Below are positions 38,543 to 47,593 of a DNA stretch of 64,000 nucleotides, piece after piece (position 1 is the stretch's first letter; every line of letters starts with the position of its first letter). Below the pieces are notes generated by a model. The model was not told the DNA's origin. It did no database searches and saw only the letters and a program-made list of their open reading frames with translations. The position numbers and the translations under genes are program-made. Origin of the DNA: Rhizobium sp. R635. GTDB lineage: Bacteria > Pseudomonadota > Alphaproteobacteria > Rhizobiales > Rhizobiaceae. The stretch lies in contig NZ_LOKX01000012.1 of NCBI RefSeq assembly GCF_002211285.1, forward strand, positions 1 through 64,000. Direction: 5' to 3'.

Positions 38543-39453
38543 TGGTTCGGATCGATTTCGAAAAATACGGGCGCGGCCAGCGCATCCGCTGGTGGGCCAT
38601 GCGTTTCGCCGTCTATGGCCTGCTGATCATCTGGGCATTCGTCTGCATCTTCCCGCTGTTCTGGACGGTGTCGACCTCGTTCAAGACAGCCGCGGATGTC
38701 ATGCGCGGCAATCTGATCCCCTGGTTCAACTTTGCGCCCAGCTGGCTCGGCTGGCGCTCGCTCGGGCTTTCTCCCGATACGATTTTCGAGATATCGACGG
38801 TGCGCGACGAGTTCATGCGCAGGCTCTGGAACAGCGTCATCATTTCCGTCACCGCATCCGCCCTTGCGGTCGTGCTCGGATCGCTCGCGGCCTATGGCCT
38901 CAGCCGCTTTTCCTACAAGTTCGGCCATATGCGCAATTCCGACATTTCCTTCTTCTTCCTCTCGCAACTCATCATGCCGCCCGTCGTCCTCGCTTTGCCG
39001 TTCCTGGTTCTCTACAAGGAGCTGGCGCTGCTCGACACTTATGTGGGCATGATCGCCGTCTACACGCTGATGGTGCTGCCGATCGTCGTCTGGATCATGC
39101 GCGACCAGTTCGCCACCATACCGGTGGAGCTGGAGGAGGCCGCACTCGTCGACGGCCTGTCGGTCTGGGGCGCGTTTGCCCGCATCATCGTGCCGCTCGT
39201 TCTGCCGGGCATGGTGGCCGCGTTCCTGCTGGCGCTGATCCTGTGCTGGAACGAATATTTCTTCGCCGCACTGCTGACCTCGACCAATACCAATACGCTG
39301 CCGGTGATGATTGCGAGCCAGACAGGCAGCCAGGGCATCAACTGGTGGTCGATGGCCGCTCTTTCCACCGCCGGTATCCTTCCGCTTGTTATCGTCGGCG
39401 TCGTGCTGGAAAAGCACATCATCGCCGGGATGACGGCAGGAGCGGTAAAATAG
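38542..39453 (+). CDS. CUT1 ABC transporter permease (MalG-like)
   Basis: The 303-residue MalG-like permease has an EAA loop (IPVELEEAALVDGLSVWGAF) and the terminal KHIIAGMTAGAVK characteristic of the family. It overlaps the preceding stop by one base (TGATG). Forms the membrane channel with that permease. Confidence 0.9.
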   Translation: MVRIDFEKYGRGQRIRWWAMRFAVYGLLIIWAFVCIFPLFWTVSTSFKTAADVMRGNLIPWFNFAPSWLGWRSLGLSPDTIFEISTVRDEFMRRLWNSVIISVTASALAVVLGSLAAYGLSRFSYKFGHMRNSDISFFFLSQLIMPPVVLALPFLVLYKELALLDTYVGMIAVYTLMVLPIVVWIMRDQFATIPVELEEAALVDGLSVWGAFARIIVPLVLPGMVAAFLLALILCWNEYFFAALLTSTNTNTLPVMIASQTGSQGINWWSMAALSTAGILPLVIVGVVLEKHIIAGMTAGAVK

Positions 39454-39470
39454 CTGCGGGACGGTCGAAA

Positions 39471-40493
39471 ATGTCAAAGATGCCCACAGTCAAGGATGTC
39501 GCCGAACATGCCGGTGTATCCGTGGGCACCGTTTCGCGCGTGCTGTCGGGCGAAGCCGCGGTCAAACCCATGCTGCGCGAAAAGGTCAACGACGCCATCT
39601 CGGCGCTCGGCTACCGGCCGAATGTCACCGCGAGAGCGCTGCGCACCAGCAGAACTGATGTCATCGGCCTCATCGTTCCCGACATCACCAATCCGTTCTT
39701 CGCGCAGCTTGCGGCCAGCGTCGAGCGCGCGGCGCTCGAACGCGGGCATAGCCTCATGCTGGCAAGCTCGCATGACGATCGCGAGGCGGAGCAGAGCCAC
39801 GTCCTGGCGTTTCTCGATCGGTCGGTGCGCGGCATCATCGTGGTGGCTTCGAGCGCCGGTCCGGGGCTCCACCTGGAGGCCACGGTTCCGGTCATCTCGC
39901 TCGACCGGCGCTTCGGCGCCTTTCCGCTGGTCTCGACCAATCATGCGCAGGCGGCCGCGCTGATTGCCGATCATCTCTATGAGCTTGGACATCGCCACAT
40001 CGCCTATATCGCCGGGCCGCCCGATACTGAAGCCGGGCGCATGCGCAGAGAGGGCTTCGTCGGCCGCATCGATCGGTTCGGCAAAACCGGGGAGCCGGTC
40101 GAACTCGAAATCGCCTACGGCAAATTCGATTATGAATCCGGTGAAAGAATTGCCCGCGACCTGCTCTCGCGCCCGCCGCAGGACCGGCCCACGGCGATTG
40201 CTGCTGCCAGCGACCAGCAGGCGATCGGTGCGCTGCGCGCTGCACGCGATCTCAAGATCGACGTGCCGCGAAAACTCTCGGTCACGGGTTTCGACGATAT
40301 TTCGCTCGCCAATCTCGTCGTTCCGAGGCTGACGACCATACGCCAGCCGGCGGACATGCTGGCGCGGCGCGCGGTCGGCCTTCTCCTCGAGGACCCATCG
40401 GACAGGAGAGACGAGATGGTCGACGGGTCGCTGGTCGTGCGGGGTTCGAGCGGCCCGTGCCCGAAGCCGAAGCCCGATATCGCCAAACATTAA
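39471..40493 (+). CDS. LacI-family transcriptional regulator
   Basis: The 340-residue regulator has the LacI DNA-binding domain (TVKDVAEHAGVSVGTVSRVLSGE, hinge RALRTSRTDVIGLIVPDI) and a periplasmic-binding-like sensor domain (ATAIAAASDQQAIGALRA-like, VTGFDDISLANLVVPRLTTI). It follows the permease by 17 bases. The twin TGAAACGTTTCA operators upstream of the operon are its expected targets, giving autoregulation and repression of the divergent ATPase. Confidence 0.9.
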   Translation: MSKMPTVKDVAEHAGVSVGTVSRVLSGEAAVKPMLREKVNDAISALGYRPNVTARALRTSRTDVIGLIVPDITNPFFAQLAASVERAALERGHSLMLASSHDDREAEQSHVLAFLDRSVRGIIVVASSAGPGLHLEATVPVISLDRRFGAFPLVSTNHAQAAALIADHLYELGHRHIAYIAGPPDTEAGRMRREGFVGRIDRFGKTGEPVELEIAYGKFDYESGERIARDLLSRPPQDRPTAIAAASDQQAIGALRAARDLKIDVPRKLSVTGFDDISLANLVVPRLTTIRQPADMLARRAVGLLLEDPSDRRDEMVDGSLVVRGSSGPCPKPKPDIAKH

Positions 40494-40544
40494 GAATTGA
40501 AGCAAGGCCGGTGCTCCGGCCACGAGAAAGGGATGGAAGGATCA

Positions 40545-41006
40545 ATGCTCAAGGGAATCAGGGCCGAACTCAACGGCGACATTCTTCAAGCACTCTGCAA
40601 CATGGGGCACGGCGATTATCTCGTCGTATCCGACATGAATTTTCCATCGGATTCGATCGCCCGTCAGACGCGTCTGGGCAAGCTGCTGACCATGGAAAAC
40701 ATCACCGCGCCGCAGGCGATCGAGGCGATCCTTTCCGTCTTGCCCCTGGACACACCGATCCAGCCCTCGGTGGGCCGCATGGAAGTGATCGGCAAGCCCG
40801 ATGAAATTCCGCCGATTCAACAGGAAGTCCAGGCGATCGTCGATCGCGCCGAACGCAGGCCGTCACCGATGTATCCGGTCGAACGGATGGCGTTTTATGA
40901 GATTGCCAAGAAGGCCTATTGCGTCATCGCCACGGGAGAGCTTCGGTTCTACGGTTGCTTCCTTCTGACCAAGGGCGTCATCCCCGCGGAGGATGCTGTG
41001 AGATGA
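40545..41006 (+). CDS. RbsD/FucU-family sugar mutarotase
   Basis: The 153-residue protein matches FucU (L-fucose mutarotase) more than RbsD. MLKGIRAELNGDILQAL is followed by GHGDYLVVSDMNFPSDSIAR with catalytic His22 and Asp30, and RFYGCFLLTKGVI lies near the end. It interconverts anomers of an imported sugar. ATG 40545 follows AAGGA. It overlaps the ribokinase gene by four bases. Confidence 0.87.
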   Translation: MLKGIRAELNGDILQALCNMGHGDYLVVSDMNFPSDSIARQTRLGKLLTMENITAPQAIEAILSVLPLDTPIQPSVGRMEVIGKPDEIPPIQQEVQAIVDRAERRPSPMYPVERMAFYEIAKKAYCVIATGELRFYGCFLLTKGVIPAEDAVR

Positions 41007-41932
41007 GCGAGAAAAGCGGGATCGTCATTCTGGGCATTTTTGCCGCCGACACCGCCTATAAGGCAAAGCGCCTGCCGCACATGGCCGAGACGCTGATGGG
41101 GTCGGGCTTCACGCTCGGGCCGGGCGGCAAAGGTTCCAATCAGGCAGTCGCCGCGGCCAAGGCCGGCGGGAAGGTGACCTTCATCTCCCGGGTCGGCAAC
41201 GATCCGTTCGGCGAAATGGCCCTTGCGGCCTATGCGGCGGCGGGCGTCAAAGCCAATGTGATGAAGATGGACGGCGTTTCCAGCGGCGCCGCTTTCATCT
41301 TCGTCGACGAAGTGACCGGTGACAATGCCATCATCGTCGCGCCGGGTGCCTCGGGCCTTATCGGCGTCGAAGACGTCGACGCGAACCGGGCGGAGATCGA
41401 AAGCGCCGCCATTTTCATGACGCAGCTCGAACAGCCGCTCGAAGCGGCCATGCACGGGCTGTCGATGGCGAAGAGGGCAGGGGCGACGACGATCTTCAAC
41501 CCCGCGCCGGCGCGCGCCATTCCGGACAGCATCTACGGCCTGTGCGATTTCATCGTTCCCAATGAGGTGGAAGCGGCCGAACTGGTGGGTCACGCGATCG
41601 AAAGCGATGAACAGGTGCGCGCAGCCGGCCGTGCCCTGGTGGAGCGAGGGGCGAAAGCGGCGATCATCACGCTCGGCGCACGCGGCGCATTTTACTACAC
41701 CGAGGGTCAGTGCGAATTCGTGCCCGCATTTTCGGCGGGCAGCGTCATCGACACAACCGGGGCCGGCGATGCCTTCCTCGGCGGCTTCGCGACGGCGATT
41801 TCCGAAGGACGCGCGCCGATCGATGCTGTCCGCTTCGGCTCCGCCACGGCTGCCATTGCCGTGACACGGCCGGGCACGGCTCCCGCCATGCCTTCTCGCG
41901 CCGAGATCGACACCTTGCTGTGTTCCGCATGA
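41003..41932 (+). CDS. rbsK: ribokinase-like PfkB kinase
   Basis: The 309-residue PfkB kinase has the GGKGSNQAVAAAKAG motif (41-55) and the DTTGAGDAF signature with catalytic Asp256. The best family match is ribokinase. In an operon with a CUT1 importer and FucU-like mutarotase it presumably phosphorylates the imported sugar. The substrate may be ribose or another pentose/deoxyhexose. ATGA overlap with the mutarotase stop. Confidence 0.85.
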   Translation: MSEKSGIVILGIFAADTAYKAKRLPHMAETLMGSGFTLGPGGKGSNQAVAAAKAGGKVTFISRVGNDPFGEMALAAYAAAGVKANVMKMDGVSSGAAFIFVDEVTGDNAIIVAPGASGLIGVEDVDANRAEIESAAIFMTQLEQPLEAAMHGLSMAKRAGATTIFNPAPARAIPDSIYGLCDFIVPNEVEAAELVGHAIESDEQVRAAGRALVERGAKAAIITLGARGAFYYTEGQCEFVPAFSAGSVIDTTGAGDAFLGGFATAISEGRAPIDAVRFGSATAAIAVTRPGTAPAMPSRAEIDTLLCSA

Positions 41933-41946
41933 TGGAGGCCCATCAT
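41929..41946. terminator. short hairpin between convergent genes
   Basis: ATGATGG (41929-41935) pairs with CCATCAT (41940-41946) around AGGC. It overlaps the ribokinase stop and lies just beyond the stop of the convergent lactonase gene. No U-run; a weak bidirectional terminator at best. Confidence 0.3.
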
Positions 41947-41950
41947 CGGC

Positions 41951-42865
41951 TCATGGCATTTGAGAGCCGGTCGCGGCGACATAGACTGAATAGAGCGAGC
42001 GCGTCGCGGCGATGAACAGGCGGTTGCGTGCGGGCCCGCCGAAGGTGAGGTTTGCGACGGTCTGGGGGACGCGGATCTTGCCGATCAGCTTGCCCGTCGC
42101 ATCGAAGCAATGCACGCCGTCACCGGCGCTGGACCAGAGATTCCCATTGACGTCAATCCGGATGCCGTCCGGAATGCCGTTGTCGATATGGCAGAAGACG
42201 CGGCCGTTTTCGAGCCTGCTGCCATCGATCACGTCGAAGGCGCGGATGTGACGCGGCAGGCTTTCGTCGTGGCTTGCCGCCGAGTCCGCGATGTAGAGGA
42301 TCGTCTCGTCGGGCGAGAAGGCGAGGCCGTTCGGCTGGATGAAATCCGTGACGACGGCGGCAAGTTCGCCGGTTGCCGGATCGAGGCGGTAGACATTGCG
42401 CGTCGCCTGCTCGGGCTCGGCCTGATAGCCTTCATAATTCGACATGATGCCGTAGGTGGGATCGGTGAACCAGATCGTGCCGTCCGATTTCACAACTAAG
42501 TCGTTCGGCGAATTGAGCCGCGCGCCCTCGAAACGGTCGGCGAGCACGGTGATCGAACCGTCGATCTCGGTGCGCGTGACGCGGCGTCCGCCATGTTCGC
42601 AGGAGACGAGCCGGCCCTGGCGGTCGCGCGTGTGGCCGTTGGTGAAGTTGGATGGTTGCCGGTAGACGGAGACCCCGCCCTCCGGCGTCCATCGCAGCAT
42701 GCGCTGGTTGGGAATATCGCTCCAGAGGAGCTGGTTCGCATCGTTGAACCAGACGGGGCCTTCCGCCCAGCGGCAGCCGGAATAAAGCTCGTCGAGGCCG
42801 GCGCTAGCCACGATCAACTGCCGGAAGCGCGGGTCGTGGATTTCGTAGATGCTGGCCTCGGCCAT
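41951..42865 (-). CDS. SMP-30/gluconolactonase-family lactonase
   Basis: The 304-residue six-bladed propeller has the family blocks EGPVWFNDANQLLWSDIPNQRM, NGHTRDRQGRLVSCEHGGRRV, SPNDLVVKSDGTIWFTDPTYGI and NGLAFSPDETILYIAD. The metal ligands Glu, Asn and Asp are present. It hydrolyses sugar lactones. As the last gene of the second CUT2 operon, 14 bp after a permease, it probably acts on a lactone from oxidation of the imported sugar. Confidence 0.88.
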   Translation of the reverse strand: MAEASIYEIHDPRFRQLIVASAGLDELYSGCRWAEGPVWFNDANQLLWSDIPNQRMLRWTPEGGVSVYRQPSNFTNGHTRDRQGRLVSCEHGGRRVTRTEIDGSITVLADRFEGARLNSPNDLVVKSDGTIWFTDPTYGIMSNYEGYQAEPEQATRNVYRLDPATGELAAVVTDFIQPNGLAFSPDETILYIADSAASHDESLPRHIRAFDVIDGSRLENGRVFCHIDNGIPDGIRIDVNGNLWSSAGDGVHCFDATGKLIGKIRVPQTVANLTFGGPARNRLFIAATRSLYSVYVAATGSQMP

Positions 42866-42879
42866 GGCGGTCTTCCCGT

Positions 42880-43830
42880 TTATCGCATGCCGGCCCGGCG
42901 GCCGCCGGCGAGCATGATGACGCTGATGATGATGAGGCCGGTCATGATGAGGCGGATGCCCGCGCCGACCCCATAGGTGTTGAGCATGGAAACAACCAGG
43001 AACATGAAGAGCGACGCGCCCCAGATGCCCGGCACGTTGGAATCGCCGCCTGCGACCGCCGTGCCGCCGATCACGACGACGGCGATCGAGGTCAGCAGAT
43101 ATTCCGAGCCCATATTGAGCGCTGCGCCGCCGGAGAAGCAGGCGAGCAGGTAGCCCGCGACGGATGCGAGCACAGCGCAGAACAGATAGGTGACGAAACG
43201 CGTGCCGTCGACCGGGATGCCGGCCATGCGCGCGGCCGGCATGCTCTGGCCGATCGCCGAGATCCAGCGTCCGTAGACCGTCTTATGGAGCAAGAACCAG
43301 GCCAGCAGTGAGATGAGGAGCGCTGCGATTGCCACGTTCGGCACGCCGAGCGTGTTCGAGGTGGTGAATTCCGCTAGCATGCTCGGCGGCTTGATGCGCA
43401 AGCCCCGGTTCGTCCAGATCGCCGCGGACTGCACGATGAAGCTCATGGAAAGCGTAGCGATGATCGGCGGAATGCGCAGCGCCTTGATGAGCGCATAATT
43501 GCCGAGGCCGACGAGGAGGCCGATGAGGATGGCGACAAGAAGCCCGGGCAGGATCAAGCTGTTTTCGACGTTCATCAGTTTCAGCGCCCCCGTGCCGGCA
43601 AGCGTCATGGTGGCGGGAACCGACAGGTCGATATTGCCGGGGCCGAGCGTGATGACGAACATCTGGCCGATTCCGACGATGACGGAGAAGGCCGCGAAGG
43701 TGAGGGCTGCCTGCGACAGGCCGAGCGTGCTGGCGCCGAGCGTCACCATGATCGTCAGGAACCAGACGACGAAGGCGGCAAGCCATGACCAAATCCAGGG
43801 TTTGCCGAAAAGGCCGAGGAGATGGGTCAT
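42880..43830 (-). CDS. CUT2 ABC transporter permease
   Basis: The 316-residue RbsC/AraH-like permease has about ten helices, FVITLGPGNIDLSVPATMTLAG (the GGIDLSVG-equivalent with GNIDLSV) and a C-terminal GGTAVAGGDSNVPGIWGASLF segment. The ATG at 43830 overlaps the end of the preceding permease by four bases. Substrate unassigned. Confidence 0.88.
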   Translation of the reverse strand: MTHLLGLFGKPWIWSWLAAFVVWFLTIMVTLGASTLGLSQAALTFAAFSVIVGIGQMFVITLGPGNIDLSVPATMTLAGTGALKLMNVENSLILPGLLVAILIGLLVGLGNYALIKALRIPPIIATLSMSFIVQSAAIWTNRGLRIKPPSMLAEFTTSNTLGVPNVAIAALLISLLAWFLLHKTVYGRWISAIGQSMPAARMAGIPVDGTRFVTYLFCAVLASVAGYLLACFSGGAALNMGSEYLLTSIAVVVIGGTAVAGGDSNVPGIWGASLFMFLVVSMLNTYGVGAGIRLIMTGLIIISVIMLAGGRRAGMR

Positions 43831-44777
43831 CGGCGGCGTTTCTCCCGTTTCTCCAGGCGGTTCAGCATCAGGCGAAGGGCGAGCACGATGATCAGGATCG
43901 CGCCCTGGGCTCCGATCTGCCAGTCGGGCGAGATGCGCAGGAAGGAGAGGAAGGAGCCGGCGAGCGTCAGCGTCAGCGCGCCGATGACCGCGCCGACAGG
44001 GGAGACGCGGCCGCCGATGAATTCGCCGCCGCCGAGGATCACGCCGGCGATCGACAGCAGCGTGTAGCGCAACGCGATATTGGCGTCGGCCGACGTCGTC
44101 AGGCCGACGAGGGCAATACCCGCGAGCACCGCGAAAAGGCCGGCCAGGCCATAGGCGGCGGCGCGGGCGGCGACGATCGACCAGCCGGCGCGCTCGACCG
44201 AGCGCTGGTTGCCGCCGATGCCGCGGATCAGCACGCCGAGCGACGACCGCATGACGAGAAGATGGGCGATGACGGCGATGATGATGCTGGCGACGATCGC
44301 CATGGGCGCCAGCGGCGGCTTGACGGTCATCAGAGAGCGCACCCAATCCGGCGCCTGCCCGCCTGGTGCGGGCAGCAGCAGCACGGCAAGGCCGCCCCAG
44401 ACGAAGCTCATGCCGAGAGTGACGACGATGGACGGCAGGTCGCGCAGGTAGATGATGACGCCGAGGCCCGCATAGGCTGCGATCGCTCCTGCAAGGATCA
44501 GGACACCGATTACAGGGTCATCGCGCAGAAAGGTCGCGCTCACGCAGGCGACGAAGCTGACGAAGGTGCCCATCGACAGATCGAGATCGTTGACCGCCAT
44601 GACAAGCATCTGGGCGATCGTCGCCAGCGCGATCGGCACCGCCAGATTGAACAGCAGGTTGAGCCCGACATAGCTCATGGCGCGCGGCTGCAGCCAGAAG
44701 ACGGCGGCGAGGAGCAGCGTCAGCGACAAAGCGGGAATGGCAAGACGCATGGCGTCGGACGAGAGCCGGAACGTCAT
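43827..44777 (-). CDS. CUT2 ABC transporter permease
   Basis: This 316-residue partner permease carries VMAVNDLDLSMGTFVSFVA in place of the usual GGIDLSVG motif, and GGGEFIGGRVSPVGAVIGAL near the end. Four-base overlaps on both sides indicate one operon with the ATPase and the other permease. Confidence 0.88.
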   Translation of the reverse strand: MTFRLSSDAMRLAIPALSLTLLLAAVFWLQPRAMSYVGLNLLFNLAVPIALATIAQMLVMAVNDLDLSMGTFVSFVACVSATFLRDDPVIGVLILAGAIAAYAGLGVIIYLRDLPSIVVTLGMSFVWGGLAVLLLPAPGGQAPDWVRSLMTVKPPLAPMAIVASIIIAVIAHLLVMRSSLGVLIRGIGGNQRSVERAGWSIVAARAAAYGLAGLFAVLAGIALVGLTTSADANIALRYTLLSIAGVILGGGEFIGGRVSPVGAVIGALTLTLAGSFLSFLRISPDWQIGAQGAILIIVLALRLMLNRLEKREKRRR

Positions 44778-46225
44778 GCGGCGACCCCTTCGAAGGATGC
44801 GGCGATGATGTTGGTCTCGCTGACGGCGTCGCCGGCGAGTTCGGCCGTGATGCGGCCTTCGCGGAAGACGTAGACGCGGTCGCAGAGACGGACCTCGTCC
44901 ATCTCGGTCGAATACCAGATGAAGGTGCGGCCGCGCGAAGCTTCGTCGCGGATGATGGCGTAGACCTCCTGCTTGGTCCCGACATCGACGCCGCGCATCG
45001 GATCATCCATCAGGACGACAGGCGCGCGCGTGGAAAGGGCGCGGGCAAAGAGCACTTTCTGCTGGTTGCCGCCGGAGAGCGATAATATGCGGTTTGCCAT
45101 GTCGGGCGTGCGGATCTCGATCCGCCGTTTCCAGTCCGCGCCCTTGCTCTCCTCTTCATCAGCCAGAATGAGGCCGCGCCGCGACAGGTCGCCGAGCGAG
45201 GCGACGGAAAAGTTGCGCAGGATGCTCCAGAGTTCGAAGACGCCGTTGAGGCGTCGGTCGCCGGCGACGAAGGTGACGAGCGGGTCGCGCTCGGGCAGCC
45301 AGTTGCCGGACTGGGCAGCATGCAGGGCAAGCAGCAGTTCGGTCTGCCCGTGGCCGGCGAGACCCGCCAGTCCGATGATCTCGCCCTTGCGGGCCGAAAA
45401 GGGACGGCCCGCCGTCTGATGGGAGAGAATGAGCGGAGCGGTGGATTGCTCGCGTGCCGGGCGCTGGCCCGTCTCCTCCTTCGCAACTGTGCCCATGGCC
45501 TCGACCAGGCCACGATGGTCGAATCCATCAGCCGGGCGTTCGGCCACGACGCGGCCGTCCTTCATGACGACGATGCGGTCGGAGGTTTCGAGGATCTCGT
45601 GCAGGATATGCGAGATGAAGATGACGGAGCCGCCGGCCGCGACGAAGCGGCGGACATGGTCGAGCATCTGGCGGGCGAGGCTCGCATCGAGCGAGGAGGT
45701 GGGTTCGTCGAGGATCACCAGGCGCGGCGCAATGCCGGCGTCGGAAAAGGCCATTGATATTTCGACCATCTGCCGCTCGGCGATCGAAAGGTCTCCCACG
45801 GCCCGGCTGCTGTCGATGCCATGGCCGGGAAAGACCGCATCGAGGCTCTTTTCGATGATTCTTGCGGCGCGCCTGCGCCAGCCGAAGCCGCCGAGATCGC
45901 GGTGCATGATGCGCGTGTTCTCGACGATGGAAAGGTTGGGGCAGAGCGAAAGCTCCTGGAAGACGCAGCGCACGCCGCGGGCTCGCGCCGCATTGATGCC
46001 GTAACGCTCCAGCCGCTCGCCATCGCTCGTCACGCTGCCTTCATGGGGCGTGAGGCCGCCATTGATGACGCTGACGATCGTGGACTTGCCGGCTCCATTG
46101 TGTCCGACGAGCCCGACGCATTCGCCCGGCATGACGCGGAGCGTGACGCCGTCGAGCGCTCTGACCGCGCCGAAGCTTACCTTGGCGCCGTCGACGGCGA
46201 TCACCGCCTTCAAAACCTCATTCAT
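44774..46225 (-). CDS. CUT2 ABC transporter tandem ATPase
   Basis: The 483-residue double ATPase has an N-half Walker [21 protein letters not shown] and LVILDEPTSSLD, then a C-half degenerate Walker A GLAGHGQTE with [15 protein letters not shown] and DDPMRGVDVG. In that last motif the C-half Walker B Glu is replaced by Asp (LMDDPMRG), consistent with a catalytically weak second half. The start at ATG 46225 fits homology (MNEVLKAVIAVDGAKVSFG). Confidence 0.9.
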   Translation of the reverse strand: MNEVLKAVIAVDGAKVSFGAVRALDGVTLRVMPGECVGLVGHNGAGKSTIVSVINGGLTPHEGSVTSDGERLERYGINAARARGVRCVFQELSLCPNLSIVENTRIMHRDLGGFGWRRRAARIIEKSLDAVFPGHGIDSSRAVGDLSIAERQMVEISMAFSDAGIAPRLVILDEPTSSLDASLARQMLDHVRRFVAAGGSVIFISHILHEILETSDRIVVMKDGRVVAERPADGFDHRGLVEAMGTVAKEETGQRPAREQSTAPLILSHQTAGRPFSARKGEIIGLAGLAGHGQTELLLALHAAQSGNWLPERDPLVTFVAGDRRLNGVFELWSILRNFSVASLGDLSRRGLILADEEESKGADWKRRIEIRTPDMANRILSLSGGNQQKVLFARALSTRAPVVLMDDPMRGVDVGTKQEVYAIIRDEASRGRTFIWYSTEMDEVRLCDRVYVFREGRITAELAGDAVSETNIIAASFEGVAA

Positions 46226-46253
46226 GCTGCCCGCCACATCTGCTCGGAAGGAC

Positions 46254-46284
46254 TGCCGCGCGGCCATTTTCGGCCCGCGCGGCA
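46254..46284 (-). promoter_or_regulatory. stem-loop between binding-protein and ATPase genes
   Basis: TGCCGCGCGG (46254-46263) pairs with CCGCGCGGCA (46275-46284), with a GGCC/GGCC pair partly closing the loop. It lies 13 bases after the binding-protein stop on the minus strand. No U-run. Confidence 0.6.
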
Positions 46285-46297
46285 ATCGCCGGGAGAG

Positions 46298-47314
46298 TTA
46301 TTTTGCCGACTCGATGACCTTGATCGCGTCTGCCTGCGTGTATTCCACATTGGCGACGCCGCCGGCCTGGGTGTTGGCGAGGTTCGTTTCGAGGTTATCC
46401 TGGTCGATGCGCAGGAAGGGCACGACGAGGTCCTTCTTGACCTGCTTGCCGTCGAGGATCTGCTGGGCGACCCAGAAGGCGAGCGTGGAGACGCCGGGCG
46501 CGATCGACACGGACATGGTCTCGTAGCTCTTCGCGTCCTTCTGCTCCTTCCACCACTTCAACTCGTCTTCGCGGTTGCCCATGATGATGATCGGCATCTT
46601 CCGGTCGGTCGCGGCGATCGCCTGTGCAGCGCCGTAACCGTCACCGCCCTGCGTCACCACGCCGACGATGTCGGGCAGGCTCGGCAGGATGCCGGCGACG
46701 GCCTTCTGCGCCACGTCCTGCGCCCAGTCGCCGTGGACGGAGCCGACGACCTTGAACTGCGGGAACTGCTTGACGCCTTCGTGAATGCCGGCCGAAATCT
46801 CGTCGTCGACGAAGACGCCGGCAAGACCGCGGATCTCGAGCAGATTGCCGCCCTGCGGGAGTTTCTTCGACAGATACTCCACCTCGCTGCGGCCCATTTC
46901 CTTGAAGTTGACGGCGATGCGCCAGGCGCAGGGTTCGGTGACGATGCCGTCGAAGGAGACGACGGTAATCCCGGCGTCGCAGGCTTCCTTGACCGCGCCG
47001 TTCAGCGCCGTCGGCGAGGCGGCGTTCAGCACGATGGCGTCATAGCCCTGCAGGATCATGTTCTGGATCTGCGCGGCCTGTTCCGTCGCCTGGTTCTCAG
47101 CGGTGGTGAAAGGATCGGCGGCGGCAACGACGCCTGATTTCACGGCTTCGCCCGTCACCTTGCCCCAGCTCGTCAGCATGGCCTGGCGCCAGGAGTTTCC
47201 GGCATAGTTGTTGGAAAGGGCGATCTTCTTGGCCGACGTGTCGGCAAAGGCGGAAACGGGCATGGCGGCGCAAGCAATGGCGGCCGATGCCAGAAGCATC
47301 TTACGGATTGTCAT
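46298..47314 (-). CDS. CUT2 sugar-binding periplasmic protein
   Basis: The 338-residue Peripla_BP_4 protein has a Sec signal (MTIRKMLLASAAIACAAMPVSAFA). Its sugar-binding-protein motifs are IQNMILQGYDAIVLNAASPT, CDAGITVVSFD and VVTQGGDGYGAAQAI. It starts at ATG 47314 behind AGGAAG and is divergent from the histidine kinase gene. Ligand unknown; the co-operonic lactonase suggests an aldose that is oxidised to a lactone. Confidence 0.88.
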   Translation of the reverse strand: MTIRKMLLASAAIACAAMPVSAFADTSAKKIALSNNYAGNSWRQAMLTSWGKVTGEAVKSGVVAAADPFTTAENQATEQAAQIQNMILQGYDAIVLNAASPTALNGAVKEACDAGITVVSFDGIVTEPCAWRIAVNFKEMGRSEVEYLSKKLPQGGNLLEIRGLAGVFVDDEISAGIHEGVKQFPQFKVVGSVHGDWAQDVAQKAVAGILPSLPDIVGVVTQGGDGYGAAQAIAATDRKMPIIIMGNREDELKWWKEQKDAKSYETMSVSIAPGVSTLAFWVAQQILDGKQVKKDLVVPFLRIDQDNLETNLANTQAGGVANVEYTQADAIKVIESAK

Positions 47315-47476
47315 GTCTTCCTCCCTCATGATCGCGCCGGTCGGCGGATCGCTTCACTCCAGCCGGCTCAAGCGGGCCCCGAGTGAAAATTGTTCTTGCA
47401 CTGAGCTTCCTCCTCTCAGTAAGGGCAGGATGCGGGAGATCGGCCGGCCTGTACAGGGGCAAGGCGGCAACGCGTT

Positions 47477-47532
47477 TGCGGGTTTTGCGCAACAAGCTGC
47501 GGGTTTACGCAAGACGGCGGCCCATTTGCGGG
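47477..47532 (+). promoter_or_regulatory. TGCGGG direct repeats between the CUT2 operon and the two-component genes
   Basis: TGCGGGTTTTGCGCAA (47477-47492) and TGCGGGTTTACGCAA (47498-47512) start 21 bp apart, two helical turns. A third, partial copy, TGCGGGCGC, starts at 47527. The position in the divergent intergenic region (47315-47593, otherwise without a gene) suggests a binding site for the adjacent response regulator. The repeats are read directly; the binder is inferred. Confidence 0.5.
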
Positions 47533-47593
47533 CGCTTACTGGGAAACGATCGCGGCGGGTTGAGGAGCCTGTCGTGACGGGGAGGAACTGACA

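Noticed and set aside
47477..47532. CRISPR-like repeats
   Set aside because: Only two good copies of about 15 bp, with 5-6 bases between them; fits a transcription-factor site, not an array.
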